From Bacteroidetes bacterium GWF2_35_48 (GTDB lineage Bacteria; Bacteroidota; Bacteroidia; Bacteroidales; GWF2-35-48), in NCBI GenBank assembly GCA_001769125.1, contig MEOG01000088.1:107283-171282 (forward strand): 64,000 bases of DNA, given 5' to 3'. Below the pieces are notes generated by a model that was given only the letters and a program-made list of their open reading frames with translations, searched no databases and was not told the DNA's origin. Positions within the stretch are counted from its first letter, which is position 1, and each line of letters begins with the position of its first letter. The translations under genes were made by a program, and so were the position numbers. Positions 43,122 to 51,923 of the stretch are shown piece by piece.

Positions 43122-43883
43122 ATGAAAAACATTGCATTAATAATTATTGTCCTCACTCTTTCAGGAAAAATATTTTCACAAAATCAGGAAAAAGACTGGA
43201 ACAAGCCAGAACTAAACACAGCAGCCAATGAAGCCTATCTGAAAAAAGAAGAAAAAGAAATGCTGAAAGAAATCAATATGGTGCGCTCAAATCCGAAACG
43301 TTTTGTTCAGTATATCCAAGCTCTTCTTGATGATGCGAAAAAGAAGCTTGATTCATACGGGAAAGGGTACAAGCACTATTCATTAACCTACCGCACTACG
43401 ACTGTAAACGGTAAAGAGATAAATACGGTGGATACAACCTGGCATTATGCGAATGAAGAAGAATACAAGGCACTAAAATCGCTTGCAGACACTTTAAAAA
43501 AAATGAAAGCACTGTCAATACTAAAGCCAGACAAGGGCATATATCAGGCAGCAAAATCATTTGGCTTGGATAACGACAAACATAAGTGGGAATTACTGCA
43601 TACAGGAAGCGATGGGTCAGATCCATGGGACAGAATTTGTAAATATTCTCCGAAAATGGAATTCGGAAATGAAAATATTGCAGGAAAAGGTTCAAGTAAC
43701 GCTTCAGTTGTGCCGACTCCAAGAGAAATTGTAATTCAATTACTCATTGATTCGGGCATTCCCGGTTACGGTCATCGCTGGAATATGCTTGACCCGCGAT
43801 GGACACATGCTGCCTGTTATTCTGGAGGCTATAAAGAAGGTATGCACCGATGGATACAGAATTTTGGAGTTGAGAAAAAATAA
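43122..43883 (+). CDS. Secreted CAP-superfamily (SCP-like) protein
   Basis: 253 residues with signal peptide (MKNIALIIIVLTLSGKIFSQ). The CAP domain begins with EEKEMLKEINMVRSNPKRFVQYI. It shows the conserved residues of the cavity: His in LLHTGSDGSDPWDRI, GNENIAGKG, and GYGHRWNMLDPRWTHAACY. An insertion of about 60 residues (KKKLDSYGKGYKHYSLTYRT to LKKMKALSILKP) separates the first helix from the rest. Bacterial CAP proteins are exported and have poorly defined roles, including lipid binding and cell-wall-associated activities. Confidence 0.85.
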   Translation: MKNIALIIIVLTLSGKIFSQNQEKDWNKPELNTAANEAYLKKEEKEMLKEINMVRSNPKRFVQYIQALLDDAKKKLDSYGKGYKHYSLTYRTTTVNGKEINTVDTTWHYANEEEYKALKSLADTLKKMKALSILKPDKGIYQAAKSFGLDNDKHKWELLHTGSDGSDPWDRICKYSPKMEFGNENIAGKGSSNASVVPTPREIVIQLLIDSGIPGYGHRWNMLDPRWTHAACYSGGYKEGMHRWIQNFGVEKK

Positions 43884-43909
43884 TAAGTCATATTATATTT
43901 ATCTTAACC

Positions 43910-45454
43910 CTAGAAAAAAATCAGCGTAAACTCCCCGCTCTTTTCAATATCTTCAATATCGGCGGCTGTAAACTGTAGAAAATAATAATACACACCCGCT
44001 TTTGCAAAGTTTCCACCTTTTAATTTTCCATCCCAGCCTAGATAGGGATCTTTTGTCTCAAAAATTCTCTCTCCCCAGCGGTTATAAATACGCAAAACAT
44101 AATTCTTTGCAGCAAATACAGTATAGGGTCGGAAATAACGATTTTCTTCAACTGTACTATTGGGATAAATACAATTGGGAACAAACACACGCGGCTCGTG
44201 CTCGTCACAAACAGTATTCGATTTTGATTTTCCGCTTATGCCAAAGGGATTCAACGCTTCATCTTCTACTGCTTCTACAAAATAACAAAATTTTCCTGTA
44301 AGATTTTTTTTCAGTTTTATACTGTTATACGTAAAAGATGTAACATTATCCGAAAAAGTTAAAGGACCCACCTGGTTAACCGATGCAATTATTTCCGGAG
44401 AATGATACTCTGGGACACGATATATATTATAAGTTTTCAGACCACCAACAAAAGACTGATACGAATTCCATTCAAGTACCTGCGTCATTGCAGAATTTGA
44501 AACCGCATTTAAAACAATATTTGATGAGATATTGGATGTATCTATATCAACGTAACAGACATTGTTTGCAACTAACTTGTAGGAATACTTTTTTTTCGTA
44601 TCAACATTGCCATCTGTATGTGTAATTTCAGACTGTCCGGTTGAAGGGATGCTGCTTATTAAATAATAATCTGATGCGCCATCATCTTTTCTTAAAATTT
44701 TATATGTTAAAATTTCTGCCTCGTGGTCTACAGAAAAAGACAGTGATATTTCATTTTCTCCTGAAACAGTTGCATAATCGGCAATCAGAAACTGAGGTTT
44801 TGCAGGAACCCGCGTAACAATACAAGTCTGATTCGACAATGATTTTTTACCATCCGGATGCACAGCTTCAACGTAATAACAATACTGTACATCAGAAATT
44901 AAATTTGTATGAATATAATTCAGAGAATCAGGCGAAACTGTAGCTATTAAAGAAAAAGAAGGGCTTGTCTCTGTTTTTGAATATATATTATAATAGGATA
45001 TGGAATCCCATCCTACATAAGCACTCCATACAAGTCTGGTTGATTCAAGACATTTATCAAAATAAGGGAAAGCATACATTGTAGAATGATGGGGTGTCAT
45101 CAAGCTTTTATTTTCTGAAGAATCTATTGCTGCAATTGTATACGTTTCTGACTTCTGGTAGGCTAATGAATGCATGATTTTTAAGGAAGTTGTATTTATT
45201 CCGGAAACCGAATCATCAAAAGTCCAGCCCGTTCCAATAACTTCACTGATAGGTTTGTAAATAATATAACCTTTAACATCGGGAGAAGGACTGGGAGACC
45301 AATGTAAAACAGCAAGTCCATCAGCCATGTCAACGGTAATATACTCCAAAACAGGAGGCTCAGGATTCTCTGAATCTTTATGCAGTTGTGCAAATAAATA
45401 TCCGGAGAAAAATAAGCAAAAAATAAAAATTATGTTACATTTTTTTATCATCAA
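43910..45454 (-). CDS. Secreted fibronectin-III-type protein with type IX (type B) sorting domain
   Basis: 514 residues. Signal peptide MMIKKCNIIFIFCLFFSGYLFAQ, then about four fibronectin-type-III-like domains (LEYITVDMADGLAVLHWSPS, TRLVWSAYVGWDSISYYNIY, QTCIVTRVPAKPQFL.., MTQVLEWNSYQSFVGGLKTY). The C-terminal type B domain has VFVPNCIYPNSTVEENRYF, LRIYNRWGERIFETKD, GWDGKLKGGNFAKAGVYYYF. The gene ends 26 bases from the convergent CAP gene. It is a probable surface adhesin or matrix protein needing a PorP/SprF partner, such as the one at 28179. Confidence 0.85.
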   Translation of the reverse strand: MMIKKCNIIFIFCLFFSGYLFAQLHKDSENPEPPVLEYITVDMADGLAVLHWSPSPSPDVKGYIIYKPISEVIGTGWTFDDSVSGINTTSLKIMHSLAYQKSETYTIAAIDSSENKSLMTPHHSTMYAFPYFDKCLESTRLVWSAYVGWDSISYYNIYSKTETSPSFSLIATVSPDSLNYIHTNLISDVQYCYYVEAVHPDGKKSLSNQTCIVTRVPAKPQFLIADYATVSGENEISLSFSVDHEAEILTYKILRKDDGASDYYLISSIPSTGQSEITHTDGNVDTKKKYSYKLVANNVCYVDIDTSNISSNIVLNAVSNSAMTQVLEWNSYQSFVGGLKTYNIYRVPEYHSPEIIASVNQVGPLTFSDNVTSFTYNSIKLKKNLTGKFCYFVEAVEDEALNPFGISGKSKSNTVCDEHEPRVFVPNCIYPNSTVEENRYFRPYTVFAAKNYVLRIYNRWGERIFETKDPYLGWDGKLKGGNFAKAGVYYYFLQFTAADIEDIEKSGEFTLIFF

Positions 45455-45491
45455 ATTCTCTTGAATTATCTCAAACTCCTACTTTCGCAAA

Positions 45492-45550
45492 CCTGTGAGC
45501 CTGCCTTCAGGGATAGCCTACGCACAAGCTTGCTCGCAATACCTCACAGG
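45492..45550. repeat. Inverted repeat between the type B protein gene and the M16 pair
   Basis: CCTGTGAG (45492-45499) and CTCACAGG (45543-45550), with extra pairing at CGCAA/TTGC-type flanks. It has no T-run and is probably a palindromic dispersed repeat or processed hairpin. Confidence 0.4.
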
Positions 45551-45569
45551 ATTGCCTTCTAACCCTAAC

Positions 45570-46853
45570 CTAATATTTTCCTGCTACAACCTGATACATC
45601 GAATCCTGTTGCAAATATTTATTCGCAAGAGAATTCAGTTTTTCGGGTGTTATTGTTTTAATTTCATTTACGACTGTGTCAAAATAATCGTAACCCAATC
45701 CGAAAAAGTGAATACTTTTAAACGCTTCAGCAAGGGCAAAAGAGCCATCAATACTGCTTAACATTTCTCCAAGCATAAAATTTTTCACAAGATTCAACTC
45801 CTCAACGGGAATAAGTTCATTCCTCAATTTATCAAACTCAAAAAATATTTCTTTTATTGTATCTTTTGAAACCTCAGCTTTAACTTCCGACATAATCACA
45901 AAAAATCCTACTTTCTCAAGAGACATCAATGCAGATCCGATTCCATACGTGTAACCTTTGTCTTCCCTGATATTGCTCATGAGTCTCGATCCAAAATAAC
46001 CTCCAAGAACGGTATTTAATACTTGTAATCCCAAATAATCGGGATGCAATTTATTTACCATTATTTTGCCCATTCTCAATGCAGATTGAACAGCTCCGTC
46101 TTTGTTTATGATATGCTTTTTTTCAGAATCACTTTTTAAAATATTTTTTGCTGAAATTAATTTTTGTTTTTTTACCCAGTCATTTTGCCCGAAATACTTA
46201 TCAAGTAATGATAATGTGTTCGTTTTAATTCTCCCGGCTATAATAATTTCACAATTTGATCCATTATAAAGACGTTGAAAAAACGCTTTAAGTTGCTCTG
46301 TTTTTAAATTATTATAATCTTGTTCTGCTGCAAACCTCCCGTAAGGGTGATCTGTGCCAAATAATACTTCATTAAATTTTGTACGGGCAAGCGTACTTAC
46401 TTTCGATTGCTCAATAATAAACCGTTGCTTTTCTTTATTTCTTAGAATGTCGAATTCCTTTTCAGAAAACAAAGATGTTTTCAAAATATCCTCAACAAGC
46501 AAAAGCAATTTTTCAAGATGGCGATTTAAACTTATTAAGGAAAGAAAAGCACGGTGTTTATCAGCATTAACAAACATTTGCGCTCCATAAAAATCCAATG
46601 TTTCTGCTATCTGGTGTGCAGAATAATTCTTAGACCCATTATGAAGCATCATATTTGTAAATAAAGCTACCAGAGGTTTTTCCTGATACCAGGTTCCTGC
46701 ATGAAATAAAAAATCAATTTTTACAATATCCTGAGAGCCCGCATGAATGGTATAAACAGGAATACCATTAAAAAGAACTTCTTTCTTTGCCTGAAGAATA
46801 TTTATTTTTTCAATCTGCCTGTACGGCGGAGGATTTTTCCTGTCAAGTTTCAT
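45570..46853 (-). CDS. M16-family peptidase subunit, catalytically inactive type
   Basis: 427 residues from ATG 46853. M16 fold throughout: FLFHAGTWYQEKPLVALFTNMMLHNGS at the position where active members carry HxxEH, but the zinc ligands are absent. The conserved R/Y region of the C-terminal half is present (GYFGSRLMSNIREDKGYTYGIGSAL). In this family an active and an inactive protein form a clam-shell heterodimer. The active partner is the gene just upstream (46936-48171), 82 bases away on the same strand. This one probably contributes substrate binding. Confidence 0.88.
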   Translation of the reverse strand: MKLDRKNPPPYRQIEKINILQAKKEVLFNGIPVYTIHAGSQDIVKIDFLFHAGTWYQEKPLVALFTNMMLHNGSKNYSAHQIAETLDFYGAQMFVNADKHRAFLSLISLNRHLEKLLLLVEDILKTSLFSEKEFDILRNKEKQRFIIEQSKVSTLARTKFNEVLFGTDHPYGRFAAEQDYNNLKTEQLKAFFQRLYNGSNCEIIIAGRIKTNTLSLLDKYFGQNDWVKKQKLISAKNILKSDSEKKHIINKDGAVQSALRMGKIMVNKLHPDYLGLQVLNTVLGGYFGSRLMSNIREDKGYTYGIGSALMSLEKVGFFVIMSEVKAEVSKDTIKEIFFEFDKLRNELIPVEELNLVKNFMLGEMLSSIDGSFALAEAFKSIHFFGLGYDYFDTVVNEIKTITPEKLNSLANKYLQQDSMYQVVAGKY

Positions 46854-46935
46854 TTCTATATCTTTTTTGAACCACATAGGCACATAGGCACATAGTGTAA
46901 ATTTATTTGTTTTTTATTCAAAGCAAAATGCCTCA

Positions 46936-48171
46936 TCATTTATTTGAATGATAAAACAATGTTGAACAATTATTTTTCACGAAAATTTTCTTTGTCAGCC
47001 TTATTACATCTTTAATTGTTACAGACCTGTATTTATCAATTTCACTATTAATCATTCCGGCATCTCCCAGTAATTCATAATAGCCCAAATTCATAGCTTT
47101 ATTCAAAACACTCATTTCTGAAAGTACAATATTGGCTTCATACTTATTTTTTACCTTTTCAAGCTCACGCTCGGTGATATCTTTTTCAAGTTTCGCCAGT
47201 TCATTTAAAATTGCGTTGTCTGCATCTTTCATGGATACACCTTTCATTAGCTTTCCCGTAATTACAAAAAGACCCGGATCAATCGTTCCCATGACAAACC
47301 CATCAAGTTCTGCAAACATAGCTTTGTCTTTAACAAGGGAATTATACAATCTGGAAGATTTTCCGTTCGCAAGTAAATCTGAAATCAAATCTGTTGTGTG
47401 ATAATCTTTATGCATTCTCCCGCATGTATGATATAATTTGTAAATAGCATCATAAGGAACATCCCTAATCACTTTTTTCGTCTGGGGCTTTTCCTGAACT
47501 GGTTCTTTGGGTAGATTTCTTTTTGTGATTTTTCTTGGTTCAATCATCCCAAACCATTTTTCGGCAAGCATTTTCACTTCGCTTGTTTTTACATTCCCAG
47601 CAACAGTCAAAATGGCATTATTCGGAGCATAGTGGCCATAAAAAAAATCTTTCACATCTTTCATTTTTGCATTTTGAATATGAGAAATATCTTTTCCGAT
47701 AGTAGCCCAATTATAGGGATGCATTTTATATGCTAGAGGATGCAGAAGCAACCACACATCGCCATAAGGCTGGTTGAGATAGCGTTGTTTAAATTCTTCC
47801 ACTACAACATTTCGCTGCACTTCAAGACTTTTTTCAGAAAACGCGAGACTCAGCATACGATCAGACTCAATCCAGAAAGCTGTTTCAATATTTTCTTTTG
47901 GCAGCGTGATATAATAATTTGTTATATCATTATTTGTAAATGCATTGTTTTCCCCTCCTACCATCTGAATAGGTTTATCAAAATCGGGAATATTTACCGA
48001 CCCTCCAAACATAAGGTGCTCAAATAAATGCGCGAAACCTGTTTTTTTCGGATTTTCATCCCGGGCACCAACATTATATAGCAAATTAAAAGCAACAGTG
48101 GGAGTCGTATTGTCTTTATGCACGATAACCCGAAGGCCATTTTTCAGTACAAATTTGTCAAATTTTATCAT
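46936..48171 (-). CDS. M16-family zinc peptidase, active subunit
   Basis: 411 residues from ATG 48171; an upstream start at 48219 would add an unlikely extension. The zinc motif is intact: H48-L-F-E51-H52 in GFAHLFEHLMFGG, with downstream EEFKQRYLNQPYGD. There is no signal peptide, so it is likely cytoplasmic or periplasm-independent. With the downstream inactive homologue it forms the PqqL/processing-peptidase-like pair usual in Bacteroidota. Substrates are probably short peptides. Confidence 0.92.
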   Translation of the reverse strand: MIKFDKFVLKNGLRVIVHKDNTTPTVAFNLLYNVGARDENPKKTGFAHLFEHLMFGGSVNIPDFDKPIQMVGGENNAFTNNDITNYYITLPKENIETAFWIESDRMLSLAFSEKSLEVQRNVVVEEFKQRYLNQPYGDVWLLLHPLAYKMHPYNWATIGKDISHIQNAKMKDVKDFFYGHYAPNNAILTVAGNVKTSEVKMLAEKWFGMIEPRKITKRNLPKEPVQEKPQTKKVIRDVPYDAIYKLYHTCGRMHKDYHTTDLISDLLANGKSSRLYNSLVKDKAMFAELDGFVMGTIDPGLFVITGKLMKGVSMKDADNAILNELAKLEKDITERELEKVKNKYEANIVLSEMSVLNKAMNLGYYELLGDAGMINSEIDKYRSVTIKDVIRLTKKIFVKNNCSTLFYHSNK

Positions 48172-48359
48172 AAGATATTCGGTTTTTAAGACAAAATGAT
48201 AATGTCTTACAGCTCTCAAATGTAAATAAAAAATTTTAACTGTGTGTTGATTTATTTGAAAAAAAGTTGCGAAACCCTGCGAATACAGGGGGATTTGTTA
48301 ATTTATTCGCGTTCGCAATACGGTGGCTTAAAAAAAAATTAAGAAAAAAATGTTTTTTT

Positions 48360-48389
48360 TTGGAAAAGAAAAAAATTGATGTATTTTTG
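48360..48389 (+). promoter_or_regulatory. Promoter of tRNA-Glu
   Basis: TTG (48360-48362) within a T-run, 19 bases, TATTTTTG (48382-48389): textbook Bacteroidota promoter, 17 bases before the tRNA. Confidence 0.6.
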
Positions 48390-48406
48390 CAATCCATTAA
48401 ATAAAA

Positions 48407-48478
48407 GCCCCGTTCGTCTAACGGTTAGGACGGCAGATTTTCATTCTGTAAATAGGAGTTCGATTCTCCTACGGGGTA
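48407..48478 (+). tRNA. tRNA-Glu (anticodon TTC)
   Basis: 72 bases. Acceptor stem GCCCCGT pairs with ACGGGGT (48471-48477); discriminator A at 48478. Anticodon stem GCAGA/TCTGT with loop TTTTCAT gives anticodon TTC. T-arm AGGAG-TTCGATT-CTCCT is perfect. The 3' CCA is not encoded. Confidence 0.95.
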
Positions 48479-48486
48479 CAAAAAAG

Positions 48487-48511
48487 AAGCTTGACATTCA
48501 AGCTTTTTTTA
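48487..48511 (+). terminator. Intrinsic terminator after tRNA-Glu
   Basis: AAGCTTG (48487-48493), loop ACATT, CAAGCTT (48499-48505), then a T-run to about 48510. Confidence 0.8.
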
Positions 48512-48595
48512 TTTCTACTATTTCAATACCAAAGACCTTTTTGCTTTTATACTTCAAAGAAAAGTTTCTCCTTTTAACTGTGTGAAATAAAAATT

Positions 48596-48603
48596 TATCT
48601 TTG
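48596..48603 (+). promoter_or_regulatory. Candidate -7 box of the alpha/beta hydrolase gene
   Basis: TATCTTTG fits TAnnTTTG and is followed by C as is frequent; 24 bases before the ATG at 48627. The -33 region is not convincing. Confidence 0.4.
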
Positions 48604-48626
48604 CAAATAATACATTTTTAAAAATT

Positions 48627-49421
48627 ATGGATATAAAATTTAAAAACGGAACTATTCACTTTACAGAAAAAGGAGAAGGACAATCCCTTGTCTTGCTTCA
48701 TGGATTCACAGAGTCGCTTGAAATCTGGAATGATTTTTCAGAATTCCTTTCAAAATATTTCCGTGTAGTTTGCATAGATCTTCCCGGACATGGGAAAAGC
48801 TCCTTGATTGCAGAGATACACACCATGGAAATTATGGCTGAATCCGTAAAAGAAGTTCTTGATTTTTTAAAAATTGATTCATGTGTGATGATCGGTCATT
48901 CAATGGGCGGATATGTTACGCTTGCTTTTGCTGATCAAAACCCAGGTTTGCTTAAAGGCTTCGGACTTTTTCATTCTTCCGCGGCAGCAGACACTGATGA
49001 GGGAACGAAAAACAGAGAAAGAGCTATTGATATTATCAAACAAAATCATCTTAATTATCTGGCTTCGTTTATTCCAGACCTATTTGCAGAAGAAAACAAA
49101 AAAATATTTGAACAGGAAATCGAATATCTTGTTAAAACTGCTAAAAACATGAGCATAGAAGGTGTCGTAGCAGCGCAAGAAGGAATGAAGCTGCGAACCG
49201 ATAAATATCATGTTTTGAAAAATACTGAAGTCCCTGTTTTGATAATAGCGGGACAAAAAGATTCAAGAATTCCTTTTGCAAAAGTAATGGAACAAGTTGT
49301 ACTTCCTAAAGAAGCATACCTTCAATCTCTTCGGGATGCTGCACACATGGGCTATCTGGAAGCTCGCTACGAAACCTTGCATGCTGTTTTTTCTTTTACC
49401 AAACGGGCTTTTCTAATTTAA
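48627..49421 (+). CDS. Alpha/beta-hydrolase
   Basis: 264 residues, single domain. Oxyanion region LLHGFTESLEIW, DLPGHGKS, nucleophile Ser92 in MIGHSMGGYV, an acid residue in IIAGQKDSRIPF and catalytic His in DAAHMGYLEA. There is no signal peptide, so it is cytoplasmic. The sequence fits the esterase / C-C hydrolase group of the family (often labelled MhpC- or BioH-like), but a substrate cannot be assigned. It is an independent transcript after tRNA-Glu. Confidence 0.88.
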   Translation: MDIKFKNGTIHFTEKGEGQSLVLLHGFTESLEIWNDFSEFLSKYFRVVCIDLPGHGKSSLIAEIHTMEIMAESVKEVLDFLKIDSCVMIGHSMGGYVTLAFADQNPGLLKGFGLFHSSAAADTDEGTKNRERAIDIIKQNHLNYLASFIPDLFAEENKKIFEQEIEYLVKTAKNMSIEGVVAAQEGMKLRTDKYHVLKNTEVPVLIIAGQKDSRIPFAKVMEQVVLPKEAYLQSLRDAAHMGYLEARYETLHAVFSFTKRAFLI

Positions 49422-49489
49422 TTTTCGCAAAAGGAAGATTCTCTTTTTTTAAAATTTACTAATAAATATTAATTTAACCTACATACATT

Positions 49490-49846
49490 ATGAAAAATAT
49501 TTTTACAATTGCAATTCTGCTTTCTGTATCTGTTTCAGGATGCTTTGCACAACAAGAAACCAAATCAAAAAATAAAATGAAATACAATTTCGGAACTTGC
49601 CACGATGAAAGAGAAACCGTTAAAAAAATTGAAAATATTAAAGGCGCAATTATCAAAATTAACGATGCTTTGTGGGCATTGAAACCCGATGGAGAAAATG
49701 TTCGTTATGGACTATGCGAAATTCCCGAAGAATTAAAAAAAGAAAATATGTCTATTACTTTCAGTGGAGAAGTAAAAAAAATAAATCCAAATGAAAGAAT
49801 GGCCGCTGCTCCGTTCAAAGTAACTTCCCTTACAATTACAAAATAA
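49490..49846 (+). CDS. Small exported (possible lipo-) protein
   Basis: 118 residues. Signal sequence MKNIFTIAILLSVSVSGCFAQ with a possible lipobox VSGC (Cys18). The mature part contains a short OB-fold-like stretch (AIIKINDALWALKPDGENVRYGLCEIPEELKKENMSITFSGEV in pieces). It ends 6 bases before the L-2-hydroxyglutarate oxidase gene, so probably co-transcribed. I do not recognise a specific family. Confidence 0.65.
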   Translation: MKNIFTIAILLSVSVSGCFAQQETKSKNKMKYNFGTCHDERETVKKIENIKGAIIKINDALWALKPDGENVRYGLCEIPEELKKENMSITFSGEVKKINPNERMAAAPFKVTSLTITK

Positions 49847-49852
49847 GGCAAT

Positions 49853-51058
49853 ATGTCTGAACCTGAAAAATCAGATTATTTAATTATAGGCGCAGGAATA
49901 ATAGGTCTTGCTATTGCGCGGGAAATAAATCAGAGAAAGCCTGGTGTATCCATTACAATTTTAGAAAAAGAATCTGATGTTGCAGCGCACAGCAGCGGTA
50001 GAAACAGTGGCGTATTGCATGCCGGTTTTTATTATTTGGCAGATTCTCTGAAAGCAAAATTCACAAGAGATGGAAACCGACAGATGAAAGCTTTTTGTAA
50101 GGAACATCATTTACGGTTGAATGAATGCCAGAAAGTGGTTGTTGCGTGTAATGATAATGAAGTGGAGGGAATATTTGAACTCGAAAAAAGAGGATTAAAA
50201 AATGGTGTTGATGTTAAAGTAATTTCATCAGCGGAATTATGCGATATTGATCCAAATGCAAAAACGCACAAACACGCGCTATACTCCCCCGATACAGCAA
50301 CTGTTGATCCTGTCGAAGTAAATAATGCGCTGAAAAATGAACTTATTGCAAAAGGTATAAAAATCATTTTTGGAGAAAGTTATTCTGCAAAGACCTCATT
50401 AAATATTATTAAAACATCCAAAGGAAGAGCGCTGTATGCCAATCATATTATCAATGCGGCAGGTTTGTATGCCGACCATATTGCACAGGATTTCGGCTTT
50501 GCGGAGAACTATACAATCATCCCATTTAAAGGAATATATCTGAAATATACCTTACCCGATAAACCAATCAAAACAAATATTTATCCGGTACCAAATCTGA
50601 AAAATCCATTTCTGGGAGTTCATTTCACAATTACCGTAGATGGGATTATAAAAATAGGACCTACAGCAATACCTGCTTTCTGGCGAGAAAATTATAAAGG
50701 AATGACAAATTTTAGTTTCGGAGAGCTGGCTACCATTGTTGGATGGGAAGCAGTATTGTTTCTTGGGAATTCATTCGGATTCAGAAATCTCGCAGTTGAT
50801 GAAATTAAAAAATACAGGAAAAAATATTTCGTGAATCTGGCTACAAATCTGGTTCATGAATTAAAAACAGAAGGCTTCACAGAATGGAGCAAACCGGGTA
50901 TACGTGCGCAATTGCTGAACAAAAAAACAAAGATGCTGGTGCAGGACTTTGTGGTGGAAGGAGATGAATTGTCTACACACGTATTGAATGCTGTATCGCC
51001 TGCATTTACAAGCAGTTTCCCTTTTGCAAAATGGGTGGTGGAGAATTATATTAACTGA
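49853..51058 (+). CDS. lhgO: L-2-hydroxyglutarate oxidase (FAD-dependent)
   Basis: 401 residues. N-terminal FAD-binding GAGIIG (residues 13-18) with ILEKESDVAAHSSGRNSGVLHAGFYY split across the FAD site, the diagnostic region of LhgO/L2HGDH. Further family marks are SPDTATVDPVEV, NAAGLYADHIA, PFKGIYLKY and the C-terminal KPGIRAQLLNKKT and NAVSPAFTSSFPFA. It oxidises L-2-hydroxyglutarate to 2-oxoglutarate, a metabolite-repair step, and passes electrons to the membrane quinone pool or oxygen. Length is normal. Confidence 0.92.
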   Translation: MSEPEKSDYLIIGAGIIGLAIAREINQRKPGVSITILEKESDVAAHSSGRNSGVLHAGFYYLADSLKAKFTRDGNRQMKAFCKEHHLRLNECQKVVVACNDNEVEGIFELEKRGLKNGVDVKVISSAELCDIDPNAKTHKHALYSPDTATVDPVEVNNALKNELIAKGIKIIFGESYSAKTSLNIIKTSKGRALYANHIINAAGLYADHIAQDFGFAENYTIIPFKGIYLKYTLPDKPIKTNIYPVPNLKNPFLGVHFTITVDGIIKIGPTAIPAFWRENYKGMTNFSFGELATIVGWEAVLFLGNSFGFRNLAVDEIKKYRKKYFVNLATNLVHELKTEGFTEWSKPGIRAQLLNKKTKMLVQDFVVEGDELSTHVLNAVSPAFTSSFPFAKWVVENYIN

Positions 51059-51118
51059 TGTTACGCAAATTGCAAGAAATAATGTTGAAGCCGGAAAAAA
51101 CATTTTACGTAACATCAG
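51055..51118. repeat. Perfect 11-base inverted repeat spanning the end of lhgO
   Basis: CTGATGTTACG (51055-51065, covering the TGA stop) and CGTAACATCAG (51108-51118), 42-base loop. The same 11-mer CGTAACATCAG occurs once more at 7282-7292 before the first response regulator, so it may be part of a dispersed repeat. Confidence 0.55.
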
Positions 51119-51148
51119 TAAATAACAGTAATATAAAACATTAAAACT

Positions 51149-51574
51149 ATGTCATCAAGAATTGTAAAGCGATACAGCAACGGTGAGATCACTGTTATCT
51201 GGCAACCGGATTTGTGCTGCCACAGTACTATTTGCTACACAGAACTCCCCGAAGTTTTCGACCCCTCGTCGCGACCCTGGATAAAACCCATGAATGCGCC
51301 GACTGATAAAATCATAAAAGTGGTTAAAGCCTGCCCTACAGATGCACTTACTTTTGAATATGATATTAAGGAGGATGAAAAGCAAGTTGAAGCAAAAAAT
51401 GAAAAAATTGAAGTAAAGCTTTTTCCAAACGGACCCATAAAAATCAAAGCTCCGGTTAAAGTAGAAGACGAAAACGGTAATATTCATGAATTTGAAAACT
51501 CAGTTGCTATTTGCAGATGCAGCAAATCTGGCAATATGCCTTTTTGCGATGGTTCGCACATGAACAACGAATAA
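51149..51574 (+). CDS. Fusion of a mono-cluster ferredoxin-like domain and a CDGSH iron-sulfur domain
   Basis: 141 residues. N-terminal Fer4_19/YjdI-like domain: ITVIWQPDLCCHSTICY then VVKACPTDALTF, with four Cys (CC, C, C) able to hold one cluster. C-terminal CDGSH domain: VAICRCSKSGNMPFCDGSH, which has the three-Cys one-His set (C-x-C-x(n)-C-D-G-x-x-H) binding a [2Fe-2S] cluster. A linker rich in Lys and Glu joins them. Likely a cytoplasmic electron-transfer or cluster-handling protein. Such two-domain fusions are known in bacteria, but their partner enzymes are not established. Confidence 0.88.
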   Translation: MSSRIVKRYSNGEITVIWQPDLCCHSTICYTELPEVFDPSSRPWIKPMNAPTDKIIKVVKACPTDALTFEYDIKEDEKQVEAKNEKIEVKLFPNGPIKIKAPVKVEDENGNIHEFENSVAICRCSKSGNMPFCDGSHMNNE

Positions 51575-51804
51575 ATGCTCCTGCAAAATGTGAGTATCCC
51601 CAAAGAAGTAATATTGCAGGAATGCCTGATAAAATAATATGCCATGAACAATTTTAATAAGCTTGTTTCAGCAATACAGCAAAGCATCCCACATCAAAGG
51701 TCTTGATGAAAGAAGTCTTAGCAGATTCAGACTATTTTATATTTATTATTCACAATAGGCAAACTCAATTCGGGGAGCACTGACCCCCATTTTGTCAGAA
51801 TCGG

Positions 51805-51833
51805 CAATAGTAGGGACACTGACCCCACTATTG
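51805..51833. repeat. Hairpin and ACTGACCCC repeats in the 350-base gap before argS
   Basis: CAATAGT (51805-51811) pairs with ACTATTG (51827-51833). The flanks carry two copies of CACTGACCCC (about 51778 and 51817), which look like leftovers of a dispersed element. Elsewhere in 51575-51923 there is only a 14-base palindrome, TCCTTTGCAAAGGA (51879-51892), near the argS start, and no gene. Confidence 0.45.
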
Positions 51834-51923
51834 AAAAGAAATATAGGATGAATTACAATTCTTTGTTTAAAAAAGATGTCCTTTGCAAAGGATTAAAAAA
51901 CTATAATAAACAAAATCGCAATT

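Noticed and set aside
46873..46896. Tandem CACATAGG repeats between the two M16 genes
   Set aside because: Only three short units; too small to support a function and easily explained by slippage.
45570..48171. Two M16 genes as a recent tandem duplication
   Set aside because: The proteins are widely diverged and correspond to the usual active/inactive pair of the family.
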